A stretch of 38,210 nucleotides of DNA from Acidobacteriota bacterium (lineage in GTDB: Bacteria > Acidobacteriota > Vicinamibacteria > Vicinamibacterales > UBA2999). The position numbers and the translations under genes are program-made. Location of the stretch: contig JABFSA010000031.1 of the NCBI GenBank assembly GCA_013140775.1, forward strand, positions 1 through 38,210, read 5' to 3'. Within the stretch, counting starts at the first letter, position 1. Every line of letters starts with the position of its first letter. A model generated the notes under the pieces. That model did no database searches, had not been told where the DNA came from, and worked only from the letters and a program-made list of their open reading frames with translations. This document shows, one piece after another, positions 1-7,433 of this stretch.

Positions 1-2
1 TT

Positions 3-1268
3 CTCGTGGGTTCACTCGGAAGCCAGGTGACCCAGCAGATCCTGATTGGGATCGCGGCCACTTCCGGCGTACTCGTGCTTGTTGGTACGAGCTCATCCGC
101 CCACGCTCCCCAGGGGCTGCGGGCGCGAGCTGCCGTGCTGCTCGTCGCCAGCGTGTGCATCGCGGCGATGCTGCTGGTCCGAGTCATTCCACCGTTGCCC
201 GGACTGCTGGTGGCCTACGGCCGGTATGCCGCCACGTGGGCGGGCATCAATCAGATCGTGTACGTCGGTGAAGGGGTCACCGCGGCTGTGGCGGTGTCTC
301 GGACGCCAGACGGCAAGCTCAATTATCACAACGCGGGAAAAGTGCAGGCGTCGAGCGAGCCGCAGGACATGAAGCTGCAGCGGATGCTGGGCCACATCAC
401 AACGCTCGTACCCCAGAACCCGACAAAGGTGCTGGTCATCGGCTGCGGCGCCGGCGTCACTGCTGGCGCGGTCTCGATCGATCCGATGGTCAAGGACCAG
501 ACGATCGCGGAGATCGAGCCGCTGGTGCCGCAGGTCGTGTCCACACACTTCGCGGAGCACAACTTCAACGTCATCGCGAATCCCAAGGTCAAGGTGCACC
601 TGGACGATGCCCGTCACTATCTCCTGACGACGGACGAGAAGTTCGATGCGATCACGTCGGACCCGCTCGATCCGTGGGTGAAGGGCGCCGCGACCCTCTA
701 CACCCGTGAGTTTTTCGAGGAGGTCAAGGAACACCTCAATCCCGGTGGCGTCGTGACGCTCTTCGTCCAGCTCTACGAGAGCAGCGACGCCGCGGTGAAG
801 AGCGAAGTCGGGACGTTCCTCGAGGCGTTTCCCAATGGTGCGGTGTTTGCCAATACGGTGAACGGGCAGGGCTACGACCTGGTGCTGTTCGGGCAGCTGG
901 GTGATCGCCGGATCGATGTGGATGCGGTGCAGGCCAGGCTGAACTCGCCAGAGGGCGCACCGATCAGAGACTCGCTCGCGCAGGTCGGCATCAACTCGGC
1001 CGTCGAGCTCTTCGGGACCTATGCGGGCAACCGGACGGATATGGCTGCCTGGCTGAGCGACGCCGCGATCAATACCGATCGAAATCTGCGTCTGCAGTAT
1101 CTGGCGGGTCTTGGTCTCAATCTCTATCGGAGCGCTGACATCTACCGGGGCATGATTCAGGACACGCGCTATCCCGAAAACCTTTTTCAGGGATCCGAGC
1201 GCACGCTCACCGAGCTGCGCACGTTCATCGATCGCACTCTCGCAGCGTCACGGCCGTTTACCGAGTAG
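3..1268 (+). CDS. Spermidine synthase-like methyltransferase-fold protein, 5'-truncated by window edge
   Basis: The reading frame is open to the left edge, so the true start lies outside the window; the GTG at 6 is only the first internal start codon. The visible part begins with hydrophobic segments (about residues 10-70), followed by a Rossmann methyltransferase-like domain. Landmarks are the glycine-rich motif VLVIGCGAGV near residue 143, an acidic residue after the second strand (AEIEPLVP), DDARHYL, and SDPLDPW followed by LYTREFFE. The last two are typical of spermidine synthase family proteins. The layout matches large bacterial proteins in which an MFS-like membrane part precedes a spermidine-synthase domain. 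Whether it makes polyamines is unknown, because many members of this fused group have no assigned reaction. It converges with the next gene, and their 3' ends overlap by 11 bp. Confidence 0.75.
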   Translation, partial: LVGSLGSQVTQQILIGIAATSGVLVLVGTSSSAHAPQGLRARAAVLLVASVCIAAMLLVRVIPPLPGLLVAYGRYAATWAGINQIVYVGEGVTAAVAVSRTPDGKLNYHNAGKVQASSEPQDMKLQRMLGHITTLVPQNPTKVLVIGCGAGVTAGAVSIDPMVKDQTIAEIEPLVPQVVSTHFAEHNFNVIANPKVKVHLDDARHYLLTTDEKFDAITSDPLDPWVKGAATLYTREFFEEVKEHLNPGGVVTLFVQLYESSDAAVKSEVGTFLEAFPNGAVFANTVNGQGYDLVLFGQLGDRRIDVDAVQARLNSPEGAPIRDSLAQVGINSAVELFGTYAGNRTDMAAWLSDAAINTDRNLRLQYLAGLGLNLYRSADIYRGMIQDTRYPENLFQGSERTLTELRTFIDRTLAASRPFTE

Positions 1269-3243
1269 GTGCGGCGGGGTCCTGACGGGGAAGCACGTCA
1301 GGGCGATACAACTCGAACGGGCCGTCGGCCTCGATAAGCTGCAGGCGAAATGCCTGGATCGCGAACTCACGGTTGAGTTCAGATGACCGCGCCCGGTCGA
1401 TCACCACGTACGCGATACCGGATCGCTGGATGAAAGCGGAACCCTCTTCGACGAGCGCTGCCCAGCGTGACGCGTCGAGTTCACGTCCTTCAGCGAGCCA
1501 CGCCAACGCATCCATCATCGGATCCCGGCGGGCGTCCATGACGCGACGCTTTGAAACCCTGGACAGGTAGCCGCCTAAGAGCTTCTTGCCATGCGCGGTT
1601 TGAAAGAACTGCGATCGTGCGGTGAAGTTGCCGACGCTCATCGTCCCGTCACGGATGCCCCAGGGCAGGTCGAGCACGCGCACGTGATCGGGTGCGGCGG
1701 CGACCTGGCGGTAGACAGTGGGAATCGTCGCAGAGTAGAGCTGCCGCGGCGCCGGAAGAAGCTCGAACACGAGCAGTATTCCGACAACGGCTACAAGGCG
1801 TGTTCGATGCCTGGGCCAGCGGCTGCCCAGCCATGTGAGGGCGCACGCGAACAGGATTGCCAGCGCCAGCATCAGCACCACCGTAAACCGACCGGGTGTT
1901 CGGGCCAGCCCGATGATAGGAAAGTATCGAAGAAAGGCCCATGGGCCAGGCACATGGGTGTTCAATCCCGCGATGTGCACGAAGGGACCCAGGGCGAGCG
2001 CGCCAAACGCCAGCGCCAATCCTCCCCAGAGACGGGGAATGCGCCATCCCAGTCGCCATGCGGCCGCGATGGTCAGTAACGCGACGAACGTCAACGAGGC
2101 GACGTTCTCGAAGTACGCGTCAGGACGTGGCGACAGCCATTGCCGAAGCGACTCGGGCGCGAGCGGGTGGTTTGGGTTGGGCAGAAGATACGCGATGAGG
2201 TCAACACCCAGGGGACTGCTTCGCCAGTACACCGGATCAGAGTCCCAGCGGCCGTCGGCGATGCGTATGCCCACGGCATAGAGGACGGGTGAGAGCAGAA
2301 CCGTGGCCACGATGGCGCCAACCGCGCCCAGACGCACGAATCGGAAGAGCACGCGGGCGTCCATCTGCACCGTGCCCCGCCAGGCCCACGCTGCACGAAG
2401 CACCGCAAGCACCGTGAGGGACAGCATGGGCGTATAAAAGCTGTGGACGCTCGCCACCTTCCCTCGGATCGTGAATTGCCACCCTCCGCTGATGATCATT
2501 GAGAACACGAGCCCGGCGACGCAGAAGAGGAGCACGTCGAGCGTCCACGGCACAGCCTTGGACCGCGGGCGCGAAGGCCTTCGGCTGACGGTAAGGACGC
2601 GCCCCATCGTGAACAGCACGGCGAGCAGCACACAGTAGACAGCGTAGTAGGCGTCCGTGGTCGCCGCCCAGCAGACCACTGCGCCAAGCGCGACAGCATC
2701 ACGGACGCGCTCACGCTCGGTGGCTCGCAGGAGCACGAGGAGAAAGATCGGCAGCGGTGCGGCGGCCACGAGGCTGAAGTGCGCGCCGCCGCGAGTAGCA
2801 AGCACGGGGCTCCATGCGAACAACAAACCCGCCAGCCATGCCTCGGCGTCCTGCCCAGTCACGCGCTTCGCCAGCAGAAACGCGGCGTATCCGGTGAGCA
2901 CCGTCATCAGGAGAAACACGACGTTGAACGTGGCGACGACGCCGAGCCATCGCATCAGCGGCAGAGCGAGGAGATCCTGAAATGCCGTGTAGTTGTGGAG
3001 ACTCAGGTTGGCTGGGCCGGTCAGGGAAAAGATGCGGTCGGTGAAGTAGGGGAAGTTGCCTTGCTCGAGGATCTCGTGGTGAAACACCCACTGGTTCCAC
3101 ACGTACACACCCGTGTCGCCGGCGGGGGAGCCGGTCAAGTGTGTGCCGAGCTGGGGCGCAAGCGGCCAGGTAAAGAGCACCGCGAACGCCGCGTAGCCAC
3201 ATAGCGCGGCTACATGCCGTGGCCATGGGCGTGAGGGAAGCAT
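1258..3243 (-). CDS. Multi-pass membrane protein, GT-C glycosyltransferase-like
   Basis: About 661 residues with roughly ten to twelve hydrophobic segments and a soluble C-terminal part of about 150 residues. The N-terminus has a first membrane helix, then an acidic loop (GSPAGDTGVYVWNQW), the usual place of the catalytic acidic residues in GT-C enzymes, which use polyprenyl-phosphate sugars on the periplasmic side. I infer a GT-C or YfhO-like role from this architecture only; donor and acceptor are unknown. The frame is open to a TTG at 3303, but the ATG at 3243 is preferred because it directly precedes the basic leader MLPSRPWPRH and the first helix. It stands alone and converges with the spermidine-synthase-like gene. 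Confidence 0.55.
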   Translation of the reverse strand: MLPSRPWPRHVAALCGYAAFAVLFTWPLAPQLGTHLTGSPAGDTGVYVWNQWVFHHEILEQGNFPYFTDRIFSLTGPANLSLHNYTAFQDLLALPLMRWLGVVATFNVVFLLMTVLTGYAAFLLAKRVTGQDAEAWLAGLLFAWSPVLATRGGAHFSLVAAAPLPIFLLVLLRATERERVRDAVALGAVVCWAATTDAYYAVYCVLLAVLFTMGRVLTVSRRPSRPRSKAVPWTLDVLLFCVAGLVFSMIISGGWQFTIRGKVASVHSFYTPMLSLTVLAVLRAAWAWRGTVQMDARVLFRFVRLGAVGAIVATVLLSPVLYAVGIRIADGRWDSDPVYWRSSPLGVDLIAYLLPNPNHPLAPESLRQWLSPRPDAYFENVASLTFVALLTIAAAWRLGWRIPRLWGGLALAFGALALGPFVHIAGLNTHVPGPWAFLRYFPIIGLARTPGRFTVVLMLALAILFACALTWLGSRWPRHRTRLVAVVGILLVFELLPAPRQLYSATIPTVYRQVAAAPDHVRVLDLPWGIRDGTMSVGNFTARSQFFQTAHGKKLLGGYLSRVSKRRVMDARRDPMMDALAWLAEGRELDASRWAALVEEGSAFIQRSGIAYVVIDRARSSELNREFAIQAFRLQLIEADGPFELYRPDVLPRQDPAAPTR

Positions 3244-3333
3244 CGTGGGGATACCCTGACGCGTGAGCGGCGGTAGCGTATGTCTAATACCCTCTGGGGT
3301 CAATCAGGAACTGGGGGCGCGGCGGGTACGGCC

Positions 3334-4929
3334 TCAGGCCGGGGATGGGGCGCGCGCGCGGGTGGTTCTGGCTCGCTTGACCGGCTTGGCGGGCGGCGCG
3401 CCCACTTCGAGGCGAATCGGCTTTCCCAGGACCTCGGCAAACGGCTCGAGATGCCGCTCTGTGGCCCAGATCTCCAGTTCGGCATCGTCCGAGGTCTGGA
3501 CGATGAGCTGTACGTCCGCGTCGCGGTCGCGAACCTCGATGCCTGAAATGGTCTGTGCGTGGCTGCGGTCAAGGCTCTCTGCCACACGGAGAATTGCGGC
3601 GAGGACCCGGATGGCTCTCCGGTTGGACGGTGAGAGTCCGGCGTATTCCTCGTGCGATTTCTTGGGCGCCCCGCGGCGGTGATAGCGCGCGATGAGCGCC
3701 ACGATCTCAATCTCCTCCGGATCGAAGCCCCGAAGATCGCCGTTCTTGATCAGGTAGTACGAATGGAGATGGTGACGCGGGTAGCTGATAAGCGTCCCGA
3801 TGTCGTGCATCGTCGCCGCGAACTCGAGCCACTCGCGCGCATGGTCGGTGAGTCCATGGACGGTGCGCGTCTGGTCGAAGATGGCGAGGGCGAGACGGAC
3901 GACCTGTCTGGCATGTGATGCCTGGTAGTTGCACCGCTCCGCCAGAGCCAGCATGCTTCGCCGCCGGATGTCGGGAATCCGATCGGCCTGCGCAATCTGT
4001 CCTTTGTGCGATCGGATGTAGTCGAGAATGATGCCCTCTCGCAGCGCGAGATCGCAGAGCGTGATGTCCGACGCTCCAAGATTCGAGAGGATGGTATCGA
4101 GGAGGACGGCGCCCGCGACCACGAGGTCCGCACGTCGTGGGTCCAGGCCGGCCACGTCGAGCCGCTCGCTGAGCTCCATATTGACCATGCGTTTGCGGAC
4201 GCCCCGAATCTGCTTGCTCGGAACGCGCAGATTGCGAATCTCGGCCGGCGGTGTCCCTCGCGCCTCCGCTGTTGCGACGACACCGATGCTGAGAATGGTG
4301 CCGGATGTGCCGATCACGCGGTCGAACCCGGCGCGAGCGATTGCCGAGCAGTGCTTACGAATCTCACCTTCAATGTGCTTGACGAGTTTCTGTTCGTCAC
4401 GCCGGGAGAGCGGATCTGTTCGAACGAAGCGCTCGGTGAGCCGGATCGCGCCGAGCTTGAAGCTCTGCGCAAGCTGAATCGAGGTGGCCGATCCGTACGT
4501 GATTTCGACGCTGCCGCCCCCGATGTCGATCACGACCGCGCGGGCGCTCCCCACGTCCACGCCGTACATCGCCGCCAGATGAATGAGCCGGGCTTCCTCG
4601 ATGCCGGAGATGACCCGCGCGCTGATGCCCGTCGTACTCACGATGCGCCGGAGAAAATCGCCGCCATTCCTGGCTTCGCGGACGGCGCTCGTCGCCGTGG
4701 CCAGGATCTTCTCGACGCCGTGTGACTCGGCAAGGCGCCGGAACTTTGAGAGCGCCTGCAAACCGGCCGTCATCGCTTCCGTCGTGAGCATCCGTCCATC
4801 GAGGCCGCCGGCGCCCAGGCGCACCATGGCCTTCTCCTGATCGATGACCTCGAAGGAGAGATCGGCCATCACGTTGACGACGATCATGTGGATCGAATTG
4901 GTGCCGATGTCGATAGCGGCTAGGCGCAT
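3334..4929 (-). CDS. ppx: Ppx/GppA-family exopolyphosphatase / pppGpp phosphatase
   Basis: 531 residues. It begins with the actin-fold phosphate-binding motif AAIDIGTNSIHM (residues 4-15) and has the second phosphate motif VVIDIGGGSVEI and a SFKLGAIRLTERF segment, all characteristic of Ppx/GppA. The C-terminal half carries an HD-type helical domain with HDIGTLISYPRHH, as in long bacterial Ppx proteins. These enzymes remove terminal phosphates from polyphosphate and/or the 5' phosphate of pppGpp; sequence alone does not decide between them, but the neighbouring ppk1 and CHAD genes favour polyphosphate. The ATG at 4929 is chosen because the family motif starts at residue 4; the extra 27 residues back to 5010 would run into the CHAD gene promoter. 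The C-terminus is Ala/Arg/Lys-rich. It is divergent from the CHAD gene. Confidence 0.92.
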   Translation of the reverse strand: MRLAAIDIGTNSIHMIVVNVMADLSFEVIDQEKAMVRLGAGGLDGRMLTTEAMTAGLQALSKFRRLAESHGVEKILATATSAVREARNGGDFLRRIVSTTGISARVISGIEEARLIHLAAMYGVDVGSARAVVIDIGGGSVEITYGSATSIQLAQSFKLGAIRLTERFVRTDPLSRRDEQKLVKHIEGEIRKHCSAIARAGFDRVIGTSGTILSIGVVATAEARGTPPAEIRNLRVPSKQIRGVRKRMVNMELSERLDVAGLDPRRADLVVAGAVLLDTILSNLGASDITLCDLALREGIILDYIRSHKGQIAQADRIPDIRRRSMLALAERCNYQASHARQVVRLALAIFDQTRTVHGLTDHAREWLEFAATMHDIGTLISYPRHHLHSYYLIKNGDLRGFDPEEIEIVALIARYHRRGAPKKSHEEYAGLSPSNRRAIRVLAAILRVAESLDRSHAQTISGIEVRDRDADVQLIVQTSDDAELEIWATERHLEPFAEVLGKPIRLEVGAPPAKPVKRARTTRARAPSPA

Positions 4930-4957
4930 GCGCGGAGTCTCATTGTGAGTGCTTATC

Positions 4958-4979
4958 GTAACGCCAGAATCACACCGTA
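4958..4979. promoter_or_regulatory. Pho-box-like direct repeat between ppx and CHAD gene
   Basis: Two 11-bp units in phase, with cores GTAAC (4958) and ATCAC (4969), lie in the 74-bp divergent intergenic region of ppx and the CHAD-sixA genes. The same 11-bp phase and core recur upstream of other phosphate genes in this window. OmpR/PhoB-family regulators bind such repeats as tandem dimers; the E. coli Pho box has GTCAT cores every 11 bp. With only two units this one is weak by itself and gains support from the pattern. Confidence 0.4.
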
Positions 4980-5003
4980 TGGCATGATGGCCTTGGGGCA
5001 CGG

Positions 5004-5927
5004 ATGACACGAAATGTCGCGCGGCCGGTGCTGTCGCAACGCATCAACCGCCTGCTGCGGTTCCTGCCAGGCGCGGCGCTCTGCGTGCCCGCGGCTGTGC
5101 ACGACGCCAGGGTCGCGACCCGCCGGCTTCGTGAGGCGCTGCCTGTGGTGGCGCGAGGCAGGAAGGGCAAGGCGCTGTTGAAAGCGGTGCGCAAGATTAC
5201 GCGCGCGCTTGGCCCGGTTCGTGAGCTCGACGTCGCGCTGACGACCCTGACGGAGTTCGGCTCGTCCAGGGGAGTATCCCGGGATTCGATTGCACGGGTG
5301 AAGGCTGCCATCATCGACGAGCGTCGGCCGCTGTGCGATCACCTGCCGAAGCGCCTCGAGCGTCACGACATCAAGACCCTGGGTCAGCACGTCACCGATC
5401 AGGCGACCGTGCCATTGACGACAATCGAGACGCGCGCGCTCTTTGCGAAAGTCGATGAGCGATGCGCTCGGAGAGCGGTGAGACTGCGTGCCGCCATCGA
5501 GGACGCTGCAGGCATTTATCTTCCCGATCGGCTGCATGCGGTCCGGATCGGTGTGAAGAAGCTCAGATATGCCGTGGAGCTCTCGCAGGATCTGAGGAAC
5601 GCGAGACGAACGCTTCGAACCGCGCGCACGTCGGGATCAGCGAAGGCGGTGTCTACGCGTCTGCGGATTCTTCGACAGACACAGGATCTGCTGGGTCGCA
5701 TGAATGAGCTCGAGGTGCTGATCGCGCGGATGCGTGCGCTGCAGGGCACGCCGACGGTGACGGGCCTTCGCGTGTCGGCGGACCTCGACGATCTGGTTCG
5801 TCGCCTTGAGAACGAGTGCCGCGTGCTTCATGGCCAATACATGGCTGCGCGCGAGCATCTCCTGATGGTGTGTGACCATGCCGAAGCCTCGAATCGGAAG
5901 TACCAACGCGTCAGCTCGGAGGCGTAG
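5004..5927 (+). CDS. CHAD domain protein (polyphosphate-binding)
   Basis: 307 residues, nearly all one CHAD domain (conserved histidine alpha-helical). The signature HDARVATRRLREALP is at residues 33-47, and the second half repeats the pattern with LHAVRIGVKKLRYAVEL. The many basic residues on the helices fit the known property of CHAD domains: binding polyphosphate and targeting proteins to polyphosphate granules. No signal peptide or membrane segment is present, so it should be cytoplasmic. The gene sits between divergent ppx and sixA, with ppk1 about 1.5 kb downstream on the same strand. The ATG at 5004 is the first start and follows a GGGGCACGG stretch. The 3' end overlaps the sixA reading frame. 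Confidence 0.9.
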   Translation: MTRNVARPVLSQRINRLLRFLPGAALCVPAAVHDARVATRRLREALPVVARGRKGKALLKAVRKITRALGPVRELDVALTTLTEFGSSRGVSRDSIARVKAAIIDERRPLCDHLPKRLERHDIKTLGQHVTDQATVPLTTIETRALFAKVDERCARRAVRLRAAIEDAAGIYLPDRLHAVRIGVKKLRYAVELSQDLRNARRTLRTARTSGSAKAVSTRLRILRQTQDLLGRMNELEVLIARMRALQGTPTVTGLRVSADLDDLVRRLENECRVLHGQYMAAREHLLMVCDHAEASNRKYQRVSSEA

Positions 5928-6438
5928 CGGGTCTTCTGACACGCGAGTGTTATACCTCGTGCGGCACGCAATCGCGGCCGAGCAAGGCCCTGAATGGCCG
6001 GACGATGACCTCCGGCCGTTGACCGAGCGGGGTATCGCGCGGTTCAGGAAGGCCGTTGATGGCTTCGCTACCCTTGGATTGAAGGTGGACGAGGTGTGGA
6101 CGAGTCCCCTTGTGCGCGCCCGGCAAACGGCCGAGTTGCTCGCGGCGGGTCTGTCCGATCGGCCTCCGGTCAAACAACTCACCGTCCTGGCGCCTGGGCA
6201 TCCGCCGGTGCGCATCGTTGACGAACTGGCGCGTGCAACTCCACGGCGTCGTCTCGCCGTCGTTGGCCACGAACCAGATCTTGGCGAGCTCGCCGCATTT
6301 CTGATGGGAACGCGTCGCGCGATTCCTTTCAAGAAGGGAAGTATCTGCCGGATCGACGTGGAGAGTTCCGGTGGAGGGTGGTCGGGAACTCTCTCGTGGT
6401 TCGCGTCGCCCCGGTTGTTGCGGCATCTGACGGAATAG
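5878..6438 (+). CDS. sixA: SixA-like phosphohistidine phosphatase (histidine phosphatase superfamily)
   Basis: The sequence has the branch-1 histidine phosphatase signature LVRHAIA (the RH dyad), TSPLVRARQTAELL, and a second-half VVGHEPDLGEL with the second catalytic His, all in the order seen in SixA. SixA enzymes remove phosphate from phosphohistidine, for example on HPt or PTS proteins. With the ATG at 5878 the gene overlaps the CHAD gene by 50 bp and gains a basic 23-residue leader. An in-frame GTG at 5947 would start directly at the catalytic domain (V-L-Y-L-V-R-H) 20 bp after the CHAD stop and is a credible alternative. CHAD, SixA and PPK genes side by side suggest a shared polyphosphate role. 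PPK1 itself works through a phosphohistidine, so it is a conceivable but unproven target. Confidence 0.85.
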   Translation: MPKPRIGSTNASARRRSGSSDTRVLYLVRHAIAAEQGPEWPDDDLRPLTERGIARFRKAVDGFATLGLKVDEVWTSPLVRARQTAELLAAGLSDRPPVKQLTVLAPGHPPVRIVDELARATPRRRLAVVGHEPDLGELAAFLMGTRRAIPFKKGSICRIDVESSGGGWSGTLSWFASPRLLRHLTE

Positions 6439-6501
6439 CTGTTGCAGGGTGGTGTCGCATCGGTGTGCTAGAGTGTCCGCCTCGCGTATGGGAGCCTGAC
6501 G

Positions 6502-7101
6502 ATGAGTGAGACAAAACAGAGCATTGCGGAAGCGCGCGCTGAGGCTACGGCCGCCGAACGACGATACGACGAAGCGGCTTCCGTGGTCGAAGCCTCATCC
6601 GAGCGAGCGCGACAGGCCAAGGCCAAGTTGAAGGCCGCGAAGAAGGTGGCAAAGAAGACCGCGAAGGAAGCACGCAAGGCGAGGCGCGCCGCGGTGCGCG
6701 CTCGTGAGGAATTTACCGAGGCTGCCAGCCGCGTTGCGAAAGCCGAAGCTCGGGATTCTCGCGCAGGACGCGGATCGAAGTCGGAACAAAAGGTCGAGCA
6801 GAAGGCAGAGCAGAAGGCGGAAGAGAAGGTTGCGAAGAAGGCTGCACAGAAGGCCAGAACGAAGTCTCGCAGCTCGAAGGCCGTGAAGGCCTCCGCAAAG
6901 CCGGTCGTGGCAGACGCTCCGGTGGCGAAGAAGGCTGCTCCGAAACGAGCTGGACGGAAGCGCGTTCCGGCGCGTCGCCGGTCGTCGGCTGCTGCAGGAA
7001 CCCGCGTGAAGTCCGTGACGCCGGTGCCGGCGGATGACGATGTGCAGTCGGAATCTTTTGCGATGGGCGATGCCGATCTGGGGGAGGATGGGACGGAGTA
7101 G
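6502..7101 (+). CDS. Lys/Ala-rich coiled-coil, histone H1-like protein
   Basis: 199 residues. Residues 1-80 are a highly charged predicted coiled coil rich in A, E, K and R. Residues 95-165 are a low-complexity Lys/Ala-rich tail with KxxQKAEQKAEEKVAKKA-like repeats and basic clusters (KKAAPKRAGRKR). The last 25 residues are acidic (PADDD, GDADLGEDG). There is no signal peptide. The composition resembles bacterial histone H1-like and granule-associated proteins such as AlgP or the PhaF tail. Between CHAD-sixA and ppk1, a role in binding polyphosphate or DNA, or in ordering granules, is an inference only. A long antisense frame exists across this gene but is a by-product of the repetitive lysine codons. 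The start ATG at 6502 follows a GGGAGCCTGAC stretch. Confidence 0.8.
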   Translation: MSETKQSIAEARAEATAAERRYDEAASVVEASSERARQAKAKLKAAKKVAKKTAKEARKARRAAVRAREEFTEAASRVAKAEARDSRAGRGSKSEQKVEQKAEQKAEEKVAKKAAQKARTKSRSSKAVKASAKPVVADAPVAKKAAPKRAGRKRVPARRRSSAAAGTRVKSVTPVPADDDVQSESFAMGDADLGEDGTE

Positions 7102-7107
7102 CTCGAG

Positions 7108-7129
7108 TTTACAAAGAAGTTACATCCGT
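7108..7129. promoter_or_regulatory. Pho-box-like direct repeat upstream of the 68-aa gene and ppk1
   Basis: Two units with cores TTTAC (7108) and GTTAC (7119) are exactly 11 bp apart, 32 bp before the start of the small gene that precedes ppk1. They share the phase of the longer arrays at 9739 and 12538. No clear -10 element follows at the offset seen elsewhere, so the site is provisional. Confidence 0.35.
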
Positions 7130-7160
7130 ACGGGTTTCTTCCGGGTAAGGATCGGGATCG

Positions 7161-7367
7161 ATGTTCGCGCGCTCTCTTCAGAAAGACCAGCACGAAAGAC
7201 GTTTCACGATCGTTCAGAACGGGCGCTACTGGGAGGTGCTCGAAGAGCTGGACAGGCTGGTCGTCCGCCGCACGGTGTATGACGACTGGCACCGGGTCGA
7301 GCGGGCCAAGCGGGTTTTTGCACAGGAAGTGCATTCCCTTTGTCAAGCCGGATGGGTTGAAAGCTAG
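7161..7367 (+). CDS. Small protein of unknown function upstream of ppk1
   Basis: 68 residues with no family I recognise. It is soluble, rich in charged and aromatic residues (FTIVQNGRYWEVLEELDRL then VYDDWHRVERAKRVF), with alternating strands in the first half and a helix in the second. The start ATG at 7161 follows GGATCGGGATCG. It lies in a gap that would otherwise be empty, 59 bp after the Lys-rich gene and 66 bp before ppk1 on the same strand, and has a Pho-box-like repeat in front. The codon pattern matches the neighbours. A real gene is likely but unproven, and its role may be linked to polyphosphate. Confidence 0.6.
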   Translation: MFARSLQKDQHERRFTIVQNGRYWEVLEELDRLVVRRTVYDDWHRVERAKRVFAQEVHSLCQAGWVES

Positions 7368-7392
7368 CCCCCATGGGGGTCTGCTAGGCTAG
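7364..7392. other. Palindromic element between the 68-aa gene and ppk1
   Basis: A perfect 12-bp palindrome CCCCCATGGGGG (7368-7379) starts right after the stop codon of the small gene. An overlapping outer pair, CTAGCC (7364-7369) and GGCTAG (7387-7392), could form an alternative stem. It could be a weak terminator, an operator, or a leader structure for ppk1; no T-tract follows. Confidence 0.35.
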
Positions 7393-7433
7393 AGATCTGG
7401 TACCGATAACGGGATTACCTCTCCTGAAACCCC

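Noticed and set aside
3301..3303. TTG at 3303 as start of the GT-C-like gene
   Set aside because: The 20 added residues are not signal-like, and ATG 3243 directly precedes a basic leader and the first helix.
6468..7346. 292-aa minus-strand frame opposite the Lys/Ala-rich gene
   Set aside because: It is Phe/Ala/Ser-rich low complexity, the mirror of AAG/GCG codons on the plus strand. The plus-strand frame has a sensible start and coiled-coil pattern.
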